The position numbers and the translations under genes are program-made. Shown one piece after another: positions 6,026 to 12,875 of a stretch of 12,875 nt of DNA (position 1 is its first letter; the number at the start of each line of letters is the position of its first letter). This DNA is from Saprospirales bacterium. Its GTDB lineage: Bacteria; Bacteroidota; Bacteroidia; Chitinophagales; Saprospiraceae. The DNA lies in NCBI GenBank assembly GCA_003559985.1, contig PWJP01000113.1:1-12875 (forward strand), written 5' to 3'. The notes below the pieces were generated by a model. That model was not told the origin of the DNA and did no database searches. It was given only the letters and a program-made list of their open reading frames with translations.

Positions 6026-7723
6026 ATGCGGGAAAAGTATAAAAACCTTATTAATCTCGGCCTTTTGGCTGGCATCCTCATTTTGATAAATGTGGTGGGT
6101 AACCACGTCTATACCTTTTTTGACCTTACTGAGGACAAGAGATTCACCCTCACGCAACCTACCCTAAACGTGCTAAATGATGTGGAGGATGTTGTTTATG
6201 TCAGGGTACTGTTGGATGGGAGTTTCCCGGCCGGATTCCAGCGGTTGAGATCAGCTACTGATGATATGCTGAGAAGATTCAGGGCTATCAATCCCAATAT
6301 TGAATTCGATTTTGAAGACCCCAATGAAGGGGAAACCCAGGAGGTTAATCTAAGACGTGAAGAACTGGCCGAACAGGAAATATTTCCTGTCTCCATGCGT
6401 GTGGTGGATCAGGGCGAATCCAGTGAGCGGATAATTTATCCCTATGCCATTTTTTATTTCGGAAACAGACAGATCGCTGTCAATCTTCTAGAAAATGAAG
6501 TGCCCGGAGTCGATCCTCAGGTGACCATCAATAACTCCATTAGCCTCTTGGAGTACAAGTTTGCCAATGCCATTATCAAACTTCGCACAGCCGTAAAACC
6601 AACCATCGCATATACCGAGGGGCAGGGAGAGGCTGAGTCCATGGAATTGGCGGATCTCAATCGCTCTCTAAGGGATTATTACCGGGTAGGGCGTATAAAT
6701 TTGGATTCGCTGTTTTACATAGATCCCCATCAGGTCCCTCTTTTGATCGTGGCCAGACCCACCGAGCCCTTTAGTGAGAGAAATAAGTTTATTCTCGACC
6801 AGTATGTGATGAATGGGGGCAGGGTACTTTGGATGATCAATAAACTGAACGTGACCATTGACTCGGTTCGCAAGCACCGGAATTTTGTACCCTGGGAGTA
6901 TGATTTAAACCTGGAAGACCTGCTGTTTAACTACGGAGTTCGCATCAATCCCGACCTTGTACAGGACCTGGAGTGCTCCCGAATCCCAATGGTAGTAGGT
7001 AGGGTAGGAAGCGGATCGCAGATGGATCTGTTTCCGTGGTATTACTACCCACTTGTAGCCCCTCGAATCGATCACCCCATCGTAAAAGCACTTGACAGGA
7101 TTAATTTTTTCTTCCCCAGCTCCATTGATACCATTAGAACACAGGGCAATCTGGATAAAACCGTACTTCTTTCCACATCGGAATACAGCCGTTTCCAAAT
7201 GGTGCCCGCTCAGATTAATTTTGACATCCTGCGATATGATCCCAAACCAGAGCGGTTTAACCGACCCCATCTTCCGTTAGCTGTTTTGCTTGAAGGGGAA
7301 TTCACATCCGCTTATGAACATAGACTTACTCAGGAAATGGAAGCTACGATGGACCAATTGGACATGGATTATCAAAGCAGAGTGCAGGACAACGCTATGA
7401 TAGTTATATCGGACGGAGATATTGGCCTGAACACCTTTACAAGTAGAGGTGAAATCAGACCGGTTGGCCTCAACCAGTACGAACGGAGGTTGTATGCAAA
7501 CAAAGACTTTGTGTTGAACTCTATCGAGTATCTGCTGGATGAAGAAGGCATATTGGAGGCCAGAACCAGGGATGTTAAATTGCGTCTGATGAATGAAGTG
7601 CGTGCACGGTCTGAAAGGCTAAACTGGCAACTTTTTAACATAGGTCTGCCGGTTCTTTTTGTCGTGGCCTTTGGTCTGCTATACAATTTTATAAGGAAAC
7701 GCAGGTTTTCAATTAAGAATTAA
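6026..7723 (+). CDS. gldG: Gliding motility-associated ABC transporter protein GldG
   Basis: A 565-residue partner of GldF. An N-terminal membrane helix (about 10-30) is followed by the family segment FFDLTEDKRFTLTQPTLNVL (32-51), a large extracytoplasmic ABC_transp_aux-type domain and a C-terminal membrane helix (about 535-555) ending in a basic cytoplasmic tail, RKRRFS. The sequence PTIAYTEGQGEAE in the middle corresponds to the conserved GHGE-like turn of the family. Such proteins are thought to extend the permease into the periplasm. Length and order are typical of GldG and no frame disruption is seen. It lies 17 bases after gldF. A transcript break may occur after it, because the next gene begins 85 bases on, although no clear terminator is visible. 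Confidence 0.9.
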   Translation: MREKYKNLINLGLLAGILILINVVGNHVYTFFDLTEDKRFTLTQPTLNVLNDVEDVVYVRVLLDGSFPAGFQRLRSATDDMLRRFRAINPNIEFDFEDPNEGETQEVNLRREELAEQEIFPVSMRVVDQGESSERIIYPYAIFYFGNRQIAVNLLENEVPGVDPQVTINNSISLLEYKFANAIIKLRTAVKPTIAYTEGQGEAESMELADLNRSLRDYYRVGRINLDSLFYIDPHQVPLLIVARPTEPFSERNKFILDQYVMNGGRVLWMINKLNVTIDSVRKHRNFVPWEYDLNLEDLLFNYGVRINPDLVQDLECSRIPMVVGRVGSGSQMDLFPWYYYPLVAPRIDHPIVKALDRINFFFPSSIDTIRTQGNLDKTVLLSTSEYSRFQMVPAQINFDILRYDPKPERFNRPHLPLAVLLEGEFTSAYEHRLTQEMEATMDQLDMDYQSRVQDNAMIVISDGDIGLNTFTSRGEIRPVGLNQYERRLYANKDFVLNSIEYLLDEEGILEARTRDVKLRLMNEVRARSERLNWQLFNIGLPVLFVVAFGLLYNFIRKRRFSIKN

Positions 7724-7808
7724 TTCCGGTCTGATGTCCGGCTTTTGATAAATTTTTGAAGGAATTTGAGAAACACATTATTTAACACCACTAAGAAAAA
7801 ATGAACCA

Positions 7809-8846
7809 ATGAAGAGAACCTTACTTTATGTTGTAGTTCTGCTGGCTCTTCTCGGCCTCACGTATCACTTTGCAGGTCAGGAATCCAAAAGCGGTTCCTC
7901 CATCGATACCAGTGACCGCGAATTTGCCATAAAAGATACAGACAGGATCGGCAAAATTTTTATAGCCAACCGAAACGATGAACCCGTATTGCTCAATCGA
8001 AAAGGTTCTGACTGGTATGTCAACGACAGGTACCTCGCGAGTAAAACCGCCATGGAAGAGTTGATGCGAATAATCAGGGACCTGGAGGTGAGATACATTC
8101 CACCAAGGGCATCTTATACTAATATAGTGCAAACCATTGGGAGTCTCGGGATAAGAGTGGAGATTTACGATACCCGCGACGATCTGATGAAATCATACTA
8201 CGTTGGAGGCGTTACCAACGATGAAAAGGGCACTCACTTTTTGATGGAGGGTTCCGAGCAGCCATATGTGATGCACATTCCTTACTGGTCTGGAAACTTG
8301 AGGGCCAGGTTTGATCTTCGCGCTGACCACTTTCGAGACAGAGCTATTTTCAACGAACGAATCCGGGATATTGAGAAAATCAAGGTAGAATATCCCTTCC
8401 AACAAGACGAATCTTTCGTAATTGAACGCGAAGGTGAAACTTCCTGGGATATCAGACCCCTGGATCCCGATATGCCCAGAATTACAAGAACCCAGCATCC
8501 AGGCCTTGTGGAGAGCTACCTGAGGAATTTCCGCCGTGTTGGAATTGAGGGTTTTGAAAATCAGCATCCACAAAAAGATTCCATTCTACGCAGCGACCCG
8601 TTTGCAAAAATTAGTCTTACCAGAAGCAACGGTGATGAAGATTCTTTTACGCTATACCAGCGATTTCCCGAATTAATTCCCGGCCCATTCGCCGCAGCAG
8701 AGGTCGATGCAACTGAATTCCAATTGAGATTTTACGTCCATAGTGCTCAAAGGGATGATTTTATGCTGGCACAGTATTTTGTGCTTCGGGATATATTGTG
8801 GGGATACAGTTGGTTCTACCGTTCTACAGAGGATGAATTTTTCTGA
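7809..8846 (+). CDS. Membrane-anchored DUF4340 protein
   Basis: A 345-residue protein with an N-terminal hydrophobic segment (residues 4-22) that lacks a lipobox cysteine, so it is either a membrane anchor or a cleaved signal; the rest should lie in the periplasm. The repeated beta-strand pattern with FAIKDTDRIGKIFI (39-52), LNRKGSDWYVND and VRYIPPRASY fits the DUF4340 domain. This family has no enzymatic role that I know of and repeatedly occurs next to GldG-like ABC transporter proteins, which suggests it is an accessory of the transporter. It follows gldG by 85 bases and stops 1 base before the next gene, so translation of the two is probably coupled. The C-terminal part (about 230-345) shows no motif I recognise. 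The ATG at 7809 overlaps the stop of a three-codon frame (7801-7812). Confidence 0.75.
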   Translation: MKRTLLYVVVLLALLGLTYHFAGQESKSGSSIDTSDREFAIKDTDRIGKIFIANRNDEPVLLNRKGSDWYVNDRYLASKTAMEELMRIIRDLEVRYIPPRASYTNIVQTIGSLGIRVEIYDTRDDLMKSYYVGGVTNDEKGTHFLMEGSEQPYVMHIPYWSGNLRARFDLRADHFRDRAIFNERIRDIEKIKVEYPFQQDESFVIEREGETSWDIRPLDPDMPRITRTQHPGLVESYLRNFRRVGIEGFENQHPQKDSILRSDPFAKISLTRSNGDEDSFTLYQRFPELIPGPFAAAEVDATEFQLRFYVHSAQRDDFMLAQYFVLRDILWGYSWFYRSTEDEFF

Positions 8847-8847
8847 T

Positions 8848-10110
8848 ATGAAAACCATTTTTTGCGCCATATTTGGTGGTTTGATAGTGTTTTCCTCCCT
8901 GGGGTTTTACAGCGTCTCAATGGCTGAGGAGTGGGGTTTTTACGCCCACCGTAAACTCAACCGGCTGGCTGTTTTTACTCTTCCACCTGAAATGATGCCA
9001 CTTTTCAAAAAGGAAATTGAATCCCTCTCTACTCATGCGGTGGATCCCGACCGCAGGAGATACGCCACTCCATTTGAGGGGCCCCGTCACTACATCGATT
9101 TGGATGTTTACGGTGAATTCCCCTATGACAATCTTCCCCGTGAATGGAATAAGGCCCTTGCAAAATTTAGTTCAGTGAAAATTCTAGATCGTTGCAGTGG
9201 GGCAGAAGTGCCCGACACCCATTTGATCTACTTCCCTTACATCCATTTCGATGAAGAGGTTCAAAATAAAAACAAGGCCTACGGTGAATTTGACAGTCTT
9301 TTGGCCATGAATTACCAGGAGTTTTTTAACCCCAGGGTGCCCTGTGATTTTTACAGACCACCCTGGAAATACCCACTTAGTGATTGGCCTGAAAAGAAGT
9401 CAGTTTTTGGTTGTCCAGGTGAGGATTGCTGCGAAATATTGATTACGGATCACATTTCAAAATACGGTATAATAACCTACTATCTGCCGATGATTCAAAG
9501 GCATCTCACGCGTGCTATGCGAAACGGGGACAAAGCCAGGATTCTTCGCCATGCAGCAGATATTGGACACTATATTGGTGATGCGCACGTACCATTGCAT
9601 ACGACAGTTAATTACAACGGCCAGCTTACCGGGCAAACCGGTATTCACGCCTTTTGGGAGAGTCGTATTCCCGAGTTGTTTGCCGAGGATTTTGACCTCA
9701 TTGTTGGAAAAGCAGAGTATATTGAAGACAAGGAAGAATTTTTCTGGGATGTCGTTTTGTACACTCACCAAAAGGTGGACTCTGTCCTAGCAATTGAACA
9801 GCGACTTCGCGATTCTTTCCCTGAGGATGCCCAGATGTGCTTTGAAGATAGATTACAGCAAACTATTCAGCAACCTTGCCGGGAATTTGCACTTGCCTAC
9901 GAAAGAGAGATGAACGGCATGGTGGAACGACAAATGCGAAAAACGATTTATGCCATTGGTTCTTCATGGTACACTGCCTGGGTAGATGCAGGAGAACCCG
10001 ATCTTGGCGAACCCGTTGTCACCGACCAATCACACCAGTTGGAAAGCGATTCCCTGAGAAGGGTTTATCAACGCGGAGGTATCTACGGCCGTGAACAGGT
10101 TAATGAATAG
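8848..10110 (+). CDS. Secreted zinc-dependent phospholipase C / S1-P1 nuclease-like protein
   Basis: A 420-residue exported protein of the zinc-dependent phospholipase C/S1-P1 nuclease superfamily, which uses a three-zinc site to cleave phosphodiesters. A signal peptide (1-26, ending SVSMA) precedes the mature start EEWGFYAH. Likely ligands are Trp29, His34, Asp66, His81, His241, Asp245, His251, His267 and Glu271. The core motif is HYIGDAHVPLH (241-251), and the last pair, in HAFWE, resembles phospholipase C (Glu) more than S1 nuclease (Asp). Because Trp29 is preceded by two glutamates, it may not be the free N-terminus. An insertion at about 105-205 carries five cysteines and is longer than in homologues I recall. 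The start at 8848 is preferred; an in-frame ATG at 8833 would add five residues. Substrate (lipid or nucleic acid) is undetermined. It is nearly fused to the DUF4340 gene. Confidence 0.82.
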   Translation: MKTIFCAIFGGLIVFSSLGFYSVSMAEEWGFYAHRKLNRLAVFTLPPEMMPLFKKEIESLSTHAVDPDRRRYATPFEGPRHYIDLDVYGEFPYDNLPREWNKALAKFSSVKILDRCSGAEVPDTHLIYFPYIHFDEEVQNKNKAYGEFDSLLAMNYQEFFNPRVPCDFYRPPWKYPLSDWPEKKSVFGCPGEDCCEILITDHISKYGIITYYLPMIQRHLTRAMRNGDKARILRHAADIGHYIGDAHVPLHTTVNYNGQLTGQTGIHAFWESRIPELFAEDFDLIVGKAEYIEDKEEFFWDVVLYTHQKVDSVLAIEQRLRDSFPEDAQMCFEDRLQQTIQQPCREFALAYEREMNGMVERQMRKTIYAIGSSWYTAWVDAGEPDLGEPVVTDQSHQLESDSLRRVYQRGGIYGREQVNE

Positions 10111-10213
10111 TGCGCTAACCTTACCTTTTAATATTGTTAAACTATTGAGGTATCACCAATTTCTCCTTCAGAAAGACGGAAAATTCGGATGGCTAAGGTT
10201 TTGAGACACTGAA

Positions 10214-10858
10214 TCATCCCCAAATCGTCTGATAGAGTACCCGGGCGAAAAGCATTACCCCAAATCCAATAAGTACCAATCCGGCAATCTTTCGGATGTA
10301 GATGATTCGTCTGGGTGTCAAAAAGTAGCTAATACGCTTGGCCAGCGCGACTTTGATTACATCTGTAATTATAATGGTTCCCATCAGGCCTGCAAAGAAG
10401 GGGAGGGAATTGGAGGGGTCAATTTGCAGACGGTCCAGAATAATACTGATGATTCCAATCCAGAATAAGACAGTTCCGGGATTGAATGTATTCATGAAAA
10501 AACCGAGGGTCCAAAGCCCCAGGTAGGTTGAACCGGAACGGGGTCTCCTCACTCTGCCGTGGCGCGCAGGTACTTTACCAAAAATCATCAATCCCAGGCC
10601 GAAGGCTGTCAAAATGGTTCCTCCAATTAGACTGACGTAGGTTTCAAAGTGGTCAAATGCCATCAAATGGAATAAAAAAGATAGGGCGTATGTAATGACG
10701 GTGATGAAGAGTAAATCACTTGTCCAAAACCCTGAGGCCACGGTAACTCCTGCTCTAAAACCCCGTTCGATGCCCGTTTGGATGAGGGTAATGAATATAG
10801 GACCTGTCATCACCGAAAGGGTGAGCCCCAATAAAATACCCTGGAAGATTAAATCCAT
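10214..10858 (-). CDS. LysE/RhtB-family exporter
   Basis: A 214-residue inner-membrane protein of the LysE/RhtB superfamily, which exports amino acids such as lysine, threonine or homoserine lactones. Five or six hydrophobic helices are visible at about 2-26, 36-64, 72-94, 115-142, 152-174 and 188-210. The N-terminal motif SVMTGPIFITLIQTGIERGF (15-34) and the GFFMNTFNPGTVLFW motif (119-133) are the two conserved landmarks of the family; threonine replaces the usual proline in the PGP motif. A basic loop (95-108) separates the two halves. The gene converges with the hydrolase gene and lies downstream of ychF on the same strand. A hairpin between it and ychF may separate their transcripts. Substrate cannot be predicted. 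Confidence 0.85.
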   Translation of the reverse strand: MDLIFQGILLGLTLSVMTGPIFITLIQTGIERGFRAGVTVASGFWTSDLLFITVITYALSFLFHLMAFDHFETYVSLIGGTILTAFGLGLMIFGKVPARHGRVRRPRSGSTYLGLWTLGFFMNTFNPGTVLFWIGIISIILDRLQIDPSNSLPFFAGLMGTIIITDVIKVALAKRISYFLTPRRIIYIRKIAGLVLIGFGVMLFARVLYQTIWG

Positions 10859-10890
10859 TCCGGACTTGTTTATTCAAACTGCAATTAACT

Positions 10891-10929
10891 AAATTTTCAA
10901 CAATCAGACCTACTGATTGATTGAAATTT
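10891..10929 (-). terminator. Hairpin downstream of ychF, possible terminator
   Basis: CAATCAG (10901-10907) and CTGATTG (10913-10919) form a perfect 7-base stem with the loop ACCTA. Pairing continues with AAATTTTCAA (10891-10900) against TTGAAATTT (10921-10929), broken by two single-base bulges. It lies after the ychF stop and before lysE. The stem is AT-rich and no strong T run follows it, so a terminator is plausible but not certain; a role in lysE regulation is also possible. Confidence 0.45.
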
Positions 10930-10969
10930 CAGTCCACATTTTGAAAATGCCCCGCAGGATTGTCACGGA

Positions 10970-12067
10970 TCAAACATTAAACCTGAAGTGCATAACGTCT
11001 CCATCCTTAACTTCGTAGTCTTTTCCCTCCACCCGCTGCTTACCTGCTTCTTTAACTGCCGCCTCTGATCCGTATTTGACAAAATCATTGTAGGCAATTA
11101 CCTCTGCGCGGATGAAACCCTTTTCAAAATCCGTGTGGATAACTCCTGCTGCCTGAGGCGCAAGTGTGCCCCGTTTAACTGTCCAGGCGCGAACCTCTTT
11201 TTCCCCCGCTGTAAAGTAGGTGATCAGGTCGAGCAGTTTGTACGATTTCTCGATTACCAAATGAACCCCGGGCACTTCCAGACCCATTTCCTGAAGGAAC
11301 TCACTTCTCTCTTCTTCACTTTCTAATTCGGTGAGATCGGCTTCAATGGCGGCGGATATTTTCATTACCTCTGACTTTCCCCCCGCCACTGCCTGTTCGA
11401 ACGTACGGGTGAATTCATTGCCCTCAATCACCGATTCCTCGTCCACATTACAAACGTACATTACAGGTTTGTCGGTGAGCAGCATCATCTCGCCCATTGC
11501 CTCAGCGAGGAGGCCTTCGGTTTCAATATTTCGTGCCGGAGTTCCGTCCTCCATTTTGCTTTTGAGGGCTTCCAGGTCGTCAATTAATTTGAGGATTTCC
11601 TTGTCGCCTGCTTTGGATTGTTTCCTGGCGCGCTCCAATCTTTTGTCAAGGGTTTCCAGGTCTTTGAGTATAAGTTCGGTATCAATGATTTCTTTGTCTC
11701 GGACCGGGTCGATACTTCCATCCACATGCACTACATTTTCGTCTTCGAAACACCGTACTACGTGAATAATTGCATCAACTTCGCGAATATTGGCCAGAAA
11801 TTGGTTGCCGAGACCCTCTCCCTTGCTGGCACCCTTTATTAAACCAGCAATATCCACAATATCCACAGTTGTGGGCAGGGTTTTCTGCGGCTTTACCAGT
11901 TCGGCAAGCTTATCCAATCTTTTATCGGGTACTGTGATGACACCTACATTGGGGTCTTTGGTAGCAAAGGGGTAGTTAGCTGCCAGCGCTCCGGCAGAGG
12001 TCAAACAATTAAAAAGGGTGGATTTTCCCACATTGGGAAGTCCTACAATTCCACATTTCAAGCCCAT
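10970..12067 (-). CDS. ychF: Redox-regulated ATPase YchF (OLA1 family)
   Basis: A 365-residue Obg-related P-loop protein of the universal YchF/OLA1 family, which prefers ATP to GTP and associates with ribosomes. G1 is GLPNVGKST (9-17), G3 is DIAGL (72-76), and the specificity position reads NVDE (207-210), the NxxE form that marks the ATP-binding members. A coiled-coil insertion lies at about 125-175, and the C-terminal TGS domain (about 280-365) ends in the usual HFRFNV. Length is normal. The ATG is 36 bases downstream of a perfect TATATTTG promoter element. The gene is on the same strand as the racemase-like gene upstream and lysE downstream, with gaps of about 158 and 111 bases, so it is probably its own unit. 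Confidence 0.97.
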   Translation of the reverse strand: MGLKCGIVGLPNVGKSTLFNCLTSAGALAANYPFATKDPNVGVITVPDKRLDKLAELVKPQKTLPTTVDIVDIAGLIKGASKGEGLGNQFLANIREVDAIIHVVRCFEDENVVHVDGSIDPVRDKEIIDTELILKDLETLDKRLERARKQSKAGDKEILKLIDDLEALKSKMEDGTPARNIETEGLLAEAMGEMMLLTDKPVMYVCNVDEESVIEGNEFTRTFEQAVAGGKSEVMKISAAIEADLTELESEEERSEFLQEMGLEVPGVHLVIEKSYKLLDLITYFTAGEKEVRAWTVKRGTLAPQAAGVIHTDFEKGFIRAEVIAYNDFVKYGSEAAVKEAGKQRVEGKDYEVKDGDVMHFRFNV

Positions 12068-12102
12068 TTCAGGAAGGTGTTTATTTTATGAAAAAGAAGG
12101 CG

Positions 12103-12110
12103 CAAATATA
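12103..12110 (-). promoter_or_regulatory. -7 promoter element (TATATTTG) of ychF
   Basis: On the minus strand this reads TATATTTG, a perfect TAnnTTTG element, 36 bases before the ychF start and giving a leader of roughly 30 bases. No TTG is found at the expected -33 distance. It lies in the 158-base gap between the racemase-like gene and ychF. That gap also holds a weak 6-base stem (12144-12161) and nothing else that I recognise. Confidence 0.5.
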
Positions 12111-12225
12111 GGCACAATTTTAGTTCTCTTGCTGGGATATTGTAGTCTTCCGCAAAAGACTTTCTGTGTGCCGTTGGCGTAATTCTAAGAGGATTGTGAT
12201 TTTTGGATGTAGTAGAGTAGTTAGT

Positions 12226-12875
12226 TCAGTCTCCGTTTTCCACTATTTTTTTGATGTAGTAGGAGTTGAGAATACCCAGGGCACCCATGTATTTTAGCTT
12301 AAAGGTGATCAAATCTCCCACCTTGTAGTCTCCAGCTGATTCACCAAGATTGAGAATGAGCATGTCTGAACTGGCATTGACAATCTCCACATCAGGGTCA
12401 TCGGGTATGAGGTAGTCTGGTGAAATATCGAGCAGTCCGATATCAATAATTGCGCGGTAAGTCATTTTACCATAGTTTTCTTCATCCACCTCGTACACAT
12501 CTCCGGATGGGTTTTCCGCCAGTTCTCCAATGGGGATTACCGGTTTTTCAGTGAGCTCGATTATTTCAGTGTACAGTCGAAAAACATCGTCGTGCATTCC
12601 CTCGATTGTTTCTCCTGTGACCAGGTCCGCTCCGAAGAACAGTGTTTCCCCAACCCTGAAGTGATTGACCGACCTGGGAAGGGTGCCGTTGAGCAACATA
12701 GGAATAACCACGGAGGTACCTCCTGTTATCCAGGGGATATTCTTCTCAAATTTGGCATCAATGAGTTGCTTGTAAAGGCTGAGTATAACAAATTTGTCCT
12801 GGGAGGGCATGACACCGTGCAGACAATTCAGATTGGATCCGATTCCCACCACCTCTATATTAGGCAATTCAAAGA
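12226..12875 (-). CDS. Alanine/ornithine racemase-like PLP enzyme (5' end beyond window)
   Basis: The C-terminal 216 or so residues of a fold-type III PLP enzyme of the alanine/ornithine racemase group (YhfX/Orr-like). The frame stays open through the right edge; the first in-window start-like codon is an internal TTG, so the gene is cut by the window, not broken. Matching features are LPNIEVVGIGSNLNC near the edge, GGTSVVIPMLLNG, and NHFRVGETLFFGADLVTGE, the phosphate- and barrel-end motifs of the group. The C-terminal beta domain is also present, with VNASSDMLILNLGES and the ending SYYIKKIVENGD. The N-terminal part with the PLP-binding lysine is outside the window. Family members racemise amino acids in the cytoplasm; the substrate cannot be told from this part. 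It lies upstream of ychF with its own spacing. Confidence 0.82.
   Translation of the reverse strand, partial: FELPNIEVVGIGSNLNCLHGVMPSQDKFVILSLYKQLIDAKFEKNIPWITGGTSVVIPMLLNGTLPRSVNHFRVGETLFFGADLVTGETIEGMHDDVFRLYTEIIELTEKPVIPIGELAENPSGDVYEVDEENYGKMTYRAIIDIGLLDISPDYLIPDDPDVEIVNASSDMLILNLGESAGDYKVGDLITFKLKYMGALGILNSYYIKKIVENGD

Noticed and set aside
8743..8847. A longer start for the hydrolase, inside the DUF4340 gene.
   Set aside because: The Met at 8848 begins a proper signal peptide. The extension is the DUF4340 gene read in another frame.
10117..10200. AACCTTA (10117-10123) and TAAGGTT (10194-10200) as a terminator between the converging hydrolase and lysE genes.
   Set aside because: The arms are only 7 bases, AT-rich and about 70 bases apart with no T run. 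I see no convincing terminator in this gap.
12144..12161. AGTCTT and AAGACT hairpin as a terminator for the racemase-like gene.
   Set aside because: It is a 6-base stem without a T run on the minus strand; too weak to call.

Overview
The window is chromosomal DNA from a member of the Bacteroidota. Three things support this. A gliding-motility ABC transporter set (gldA, gldF, gldG) is present. A DUF3098 gene follows ftsX, an arrangement typical of the phylum. Several genes carry the phylum's promoter form (TTTG, about 19 bases, TAnnTTTG; here repeatedly TACCTTTG or TATATTTG) with no clear Shine-Dalgarno sequence. Genus and family cannot be fixed from this sequence. I see no insertion sequence, phage gene, CRISPR array, tRNA or rRNA, so this reads as ordinary core genome.

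Layout. (1) 125-910: a cold-shock protein gene (+) and an OsmC-family gene (-) converge on a shared hairpin terminator at 468-498. The cold-shock gene has a structured 3' region of about 150 bases. (2) 1000-1770: an anti-sigma factor of the RskA type (-) with no sigma factor gene beside it. (3) 2051-4255: ftsX, a DUF3098 membrane protein and truB, all (+). The uppP gene that I expect between the last two in this phylum is absent; a 208-base non-coding gap stands there. (4) 4277-8846: gldA, gldF, gldG and a DUF4340 protein, followed one base later by a secreted zinc phospholipase C/S1-P1 nuclease-like enzyme (8848-10110), all (+). (5) 10214-12875: on the minus strand, a LysE/RhtB-type exporter, the YchF/OLA1 ATPase, and the C-terminal part of an alanine/ornithine racemase-like PLP enzyme that runs off the right edge.

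How the genes fit together. The most coherent unit is the ABC transporter: GldA is the ATPase, GldF the membrane permease and GldG a membrane-anchored periplasmic partner. The anchored DUF4340 protein is a likely accessory, because this family recurs beside GldG-like proteins. FtsX belongs to cell-division and envelope remodelling, and TruB and YchF to translation. The anti-sigma factor and the OsmC protein suggest envelope or oxidative stress responses, but nothing here shows what they control.

I found no clearly new multi-gene system. The observations most worth checking are the missing uppP, the compact gldAFG-DUF4340-hydrolase run, a cysteine-bearing insertion in the hydrolase, the orphan anti-sigma factor, and the non-coding regions after the cold-shock gene and before truB.
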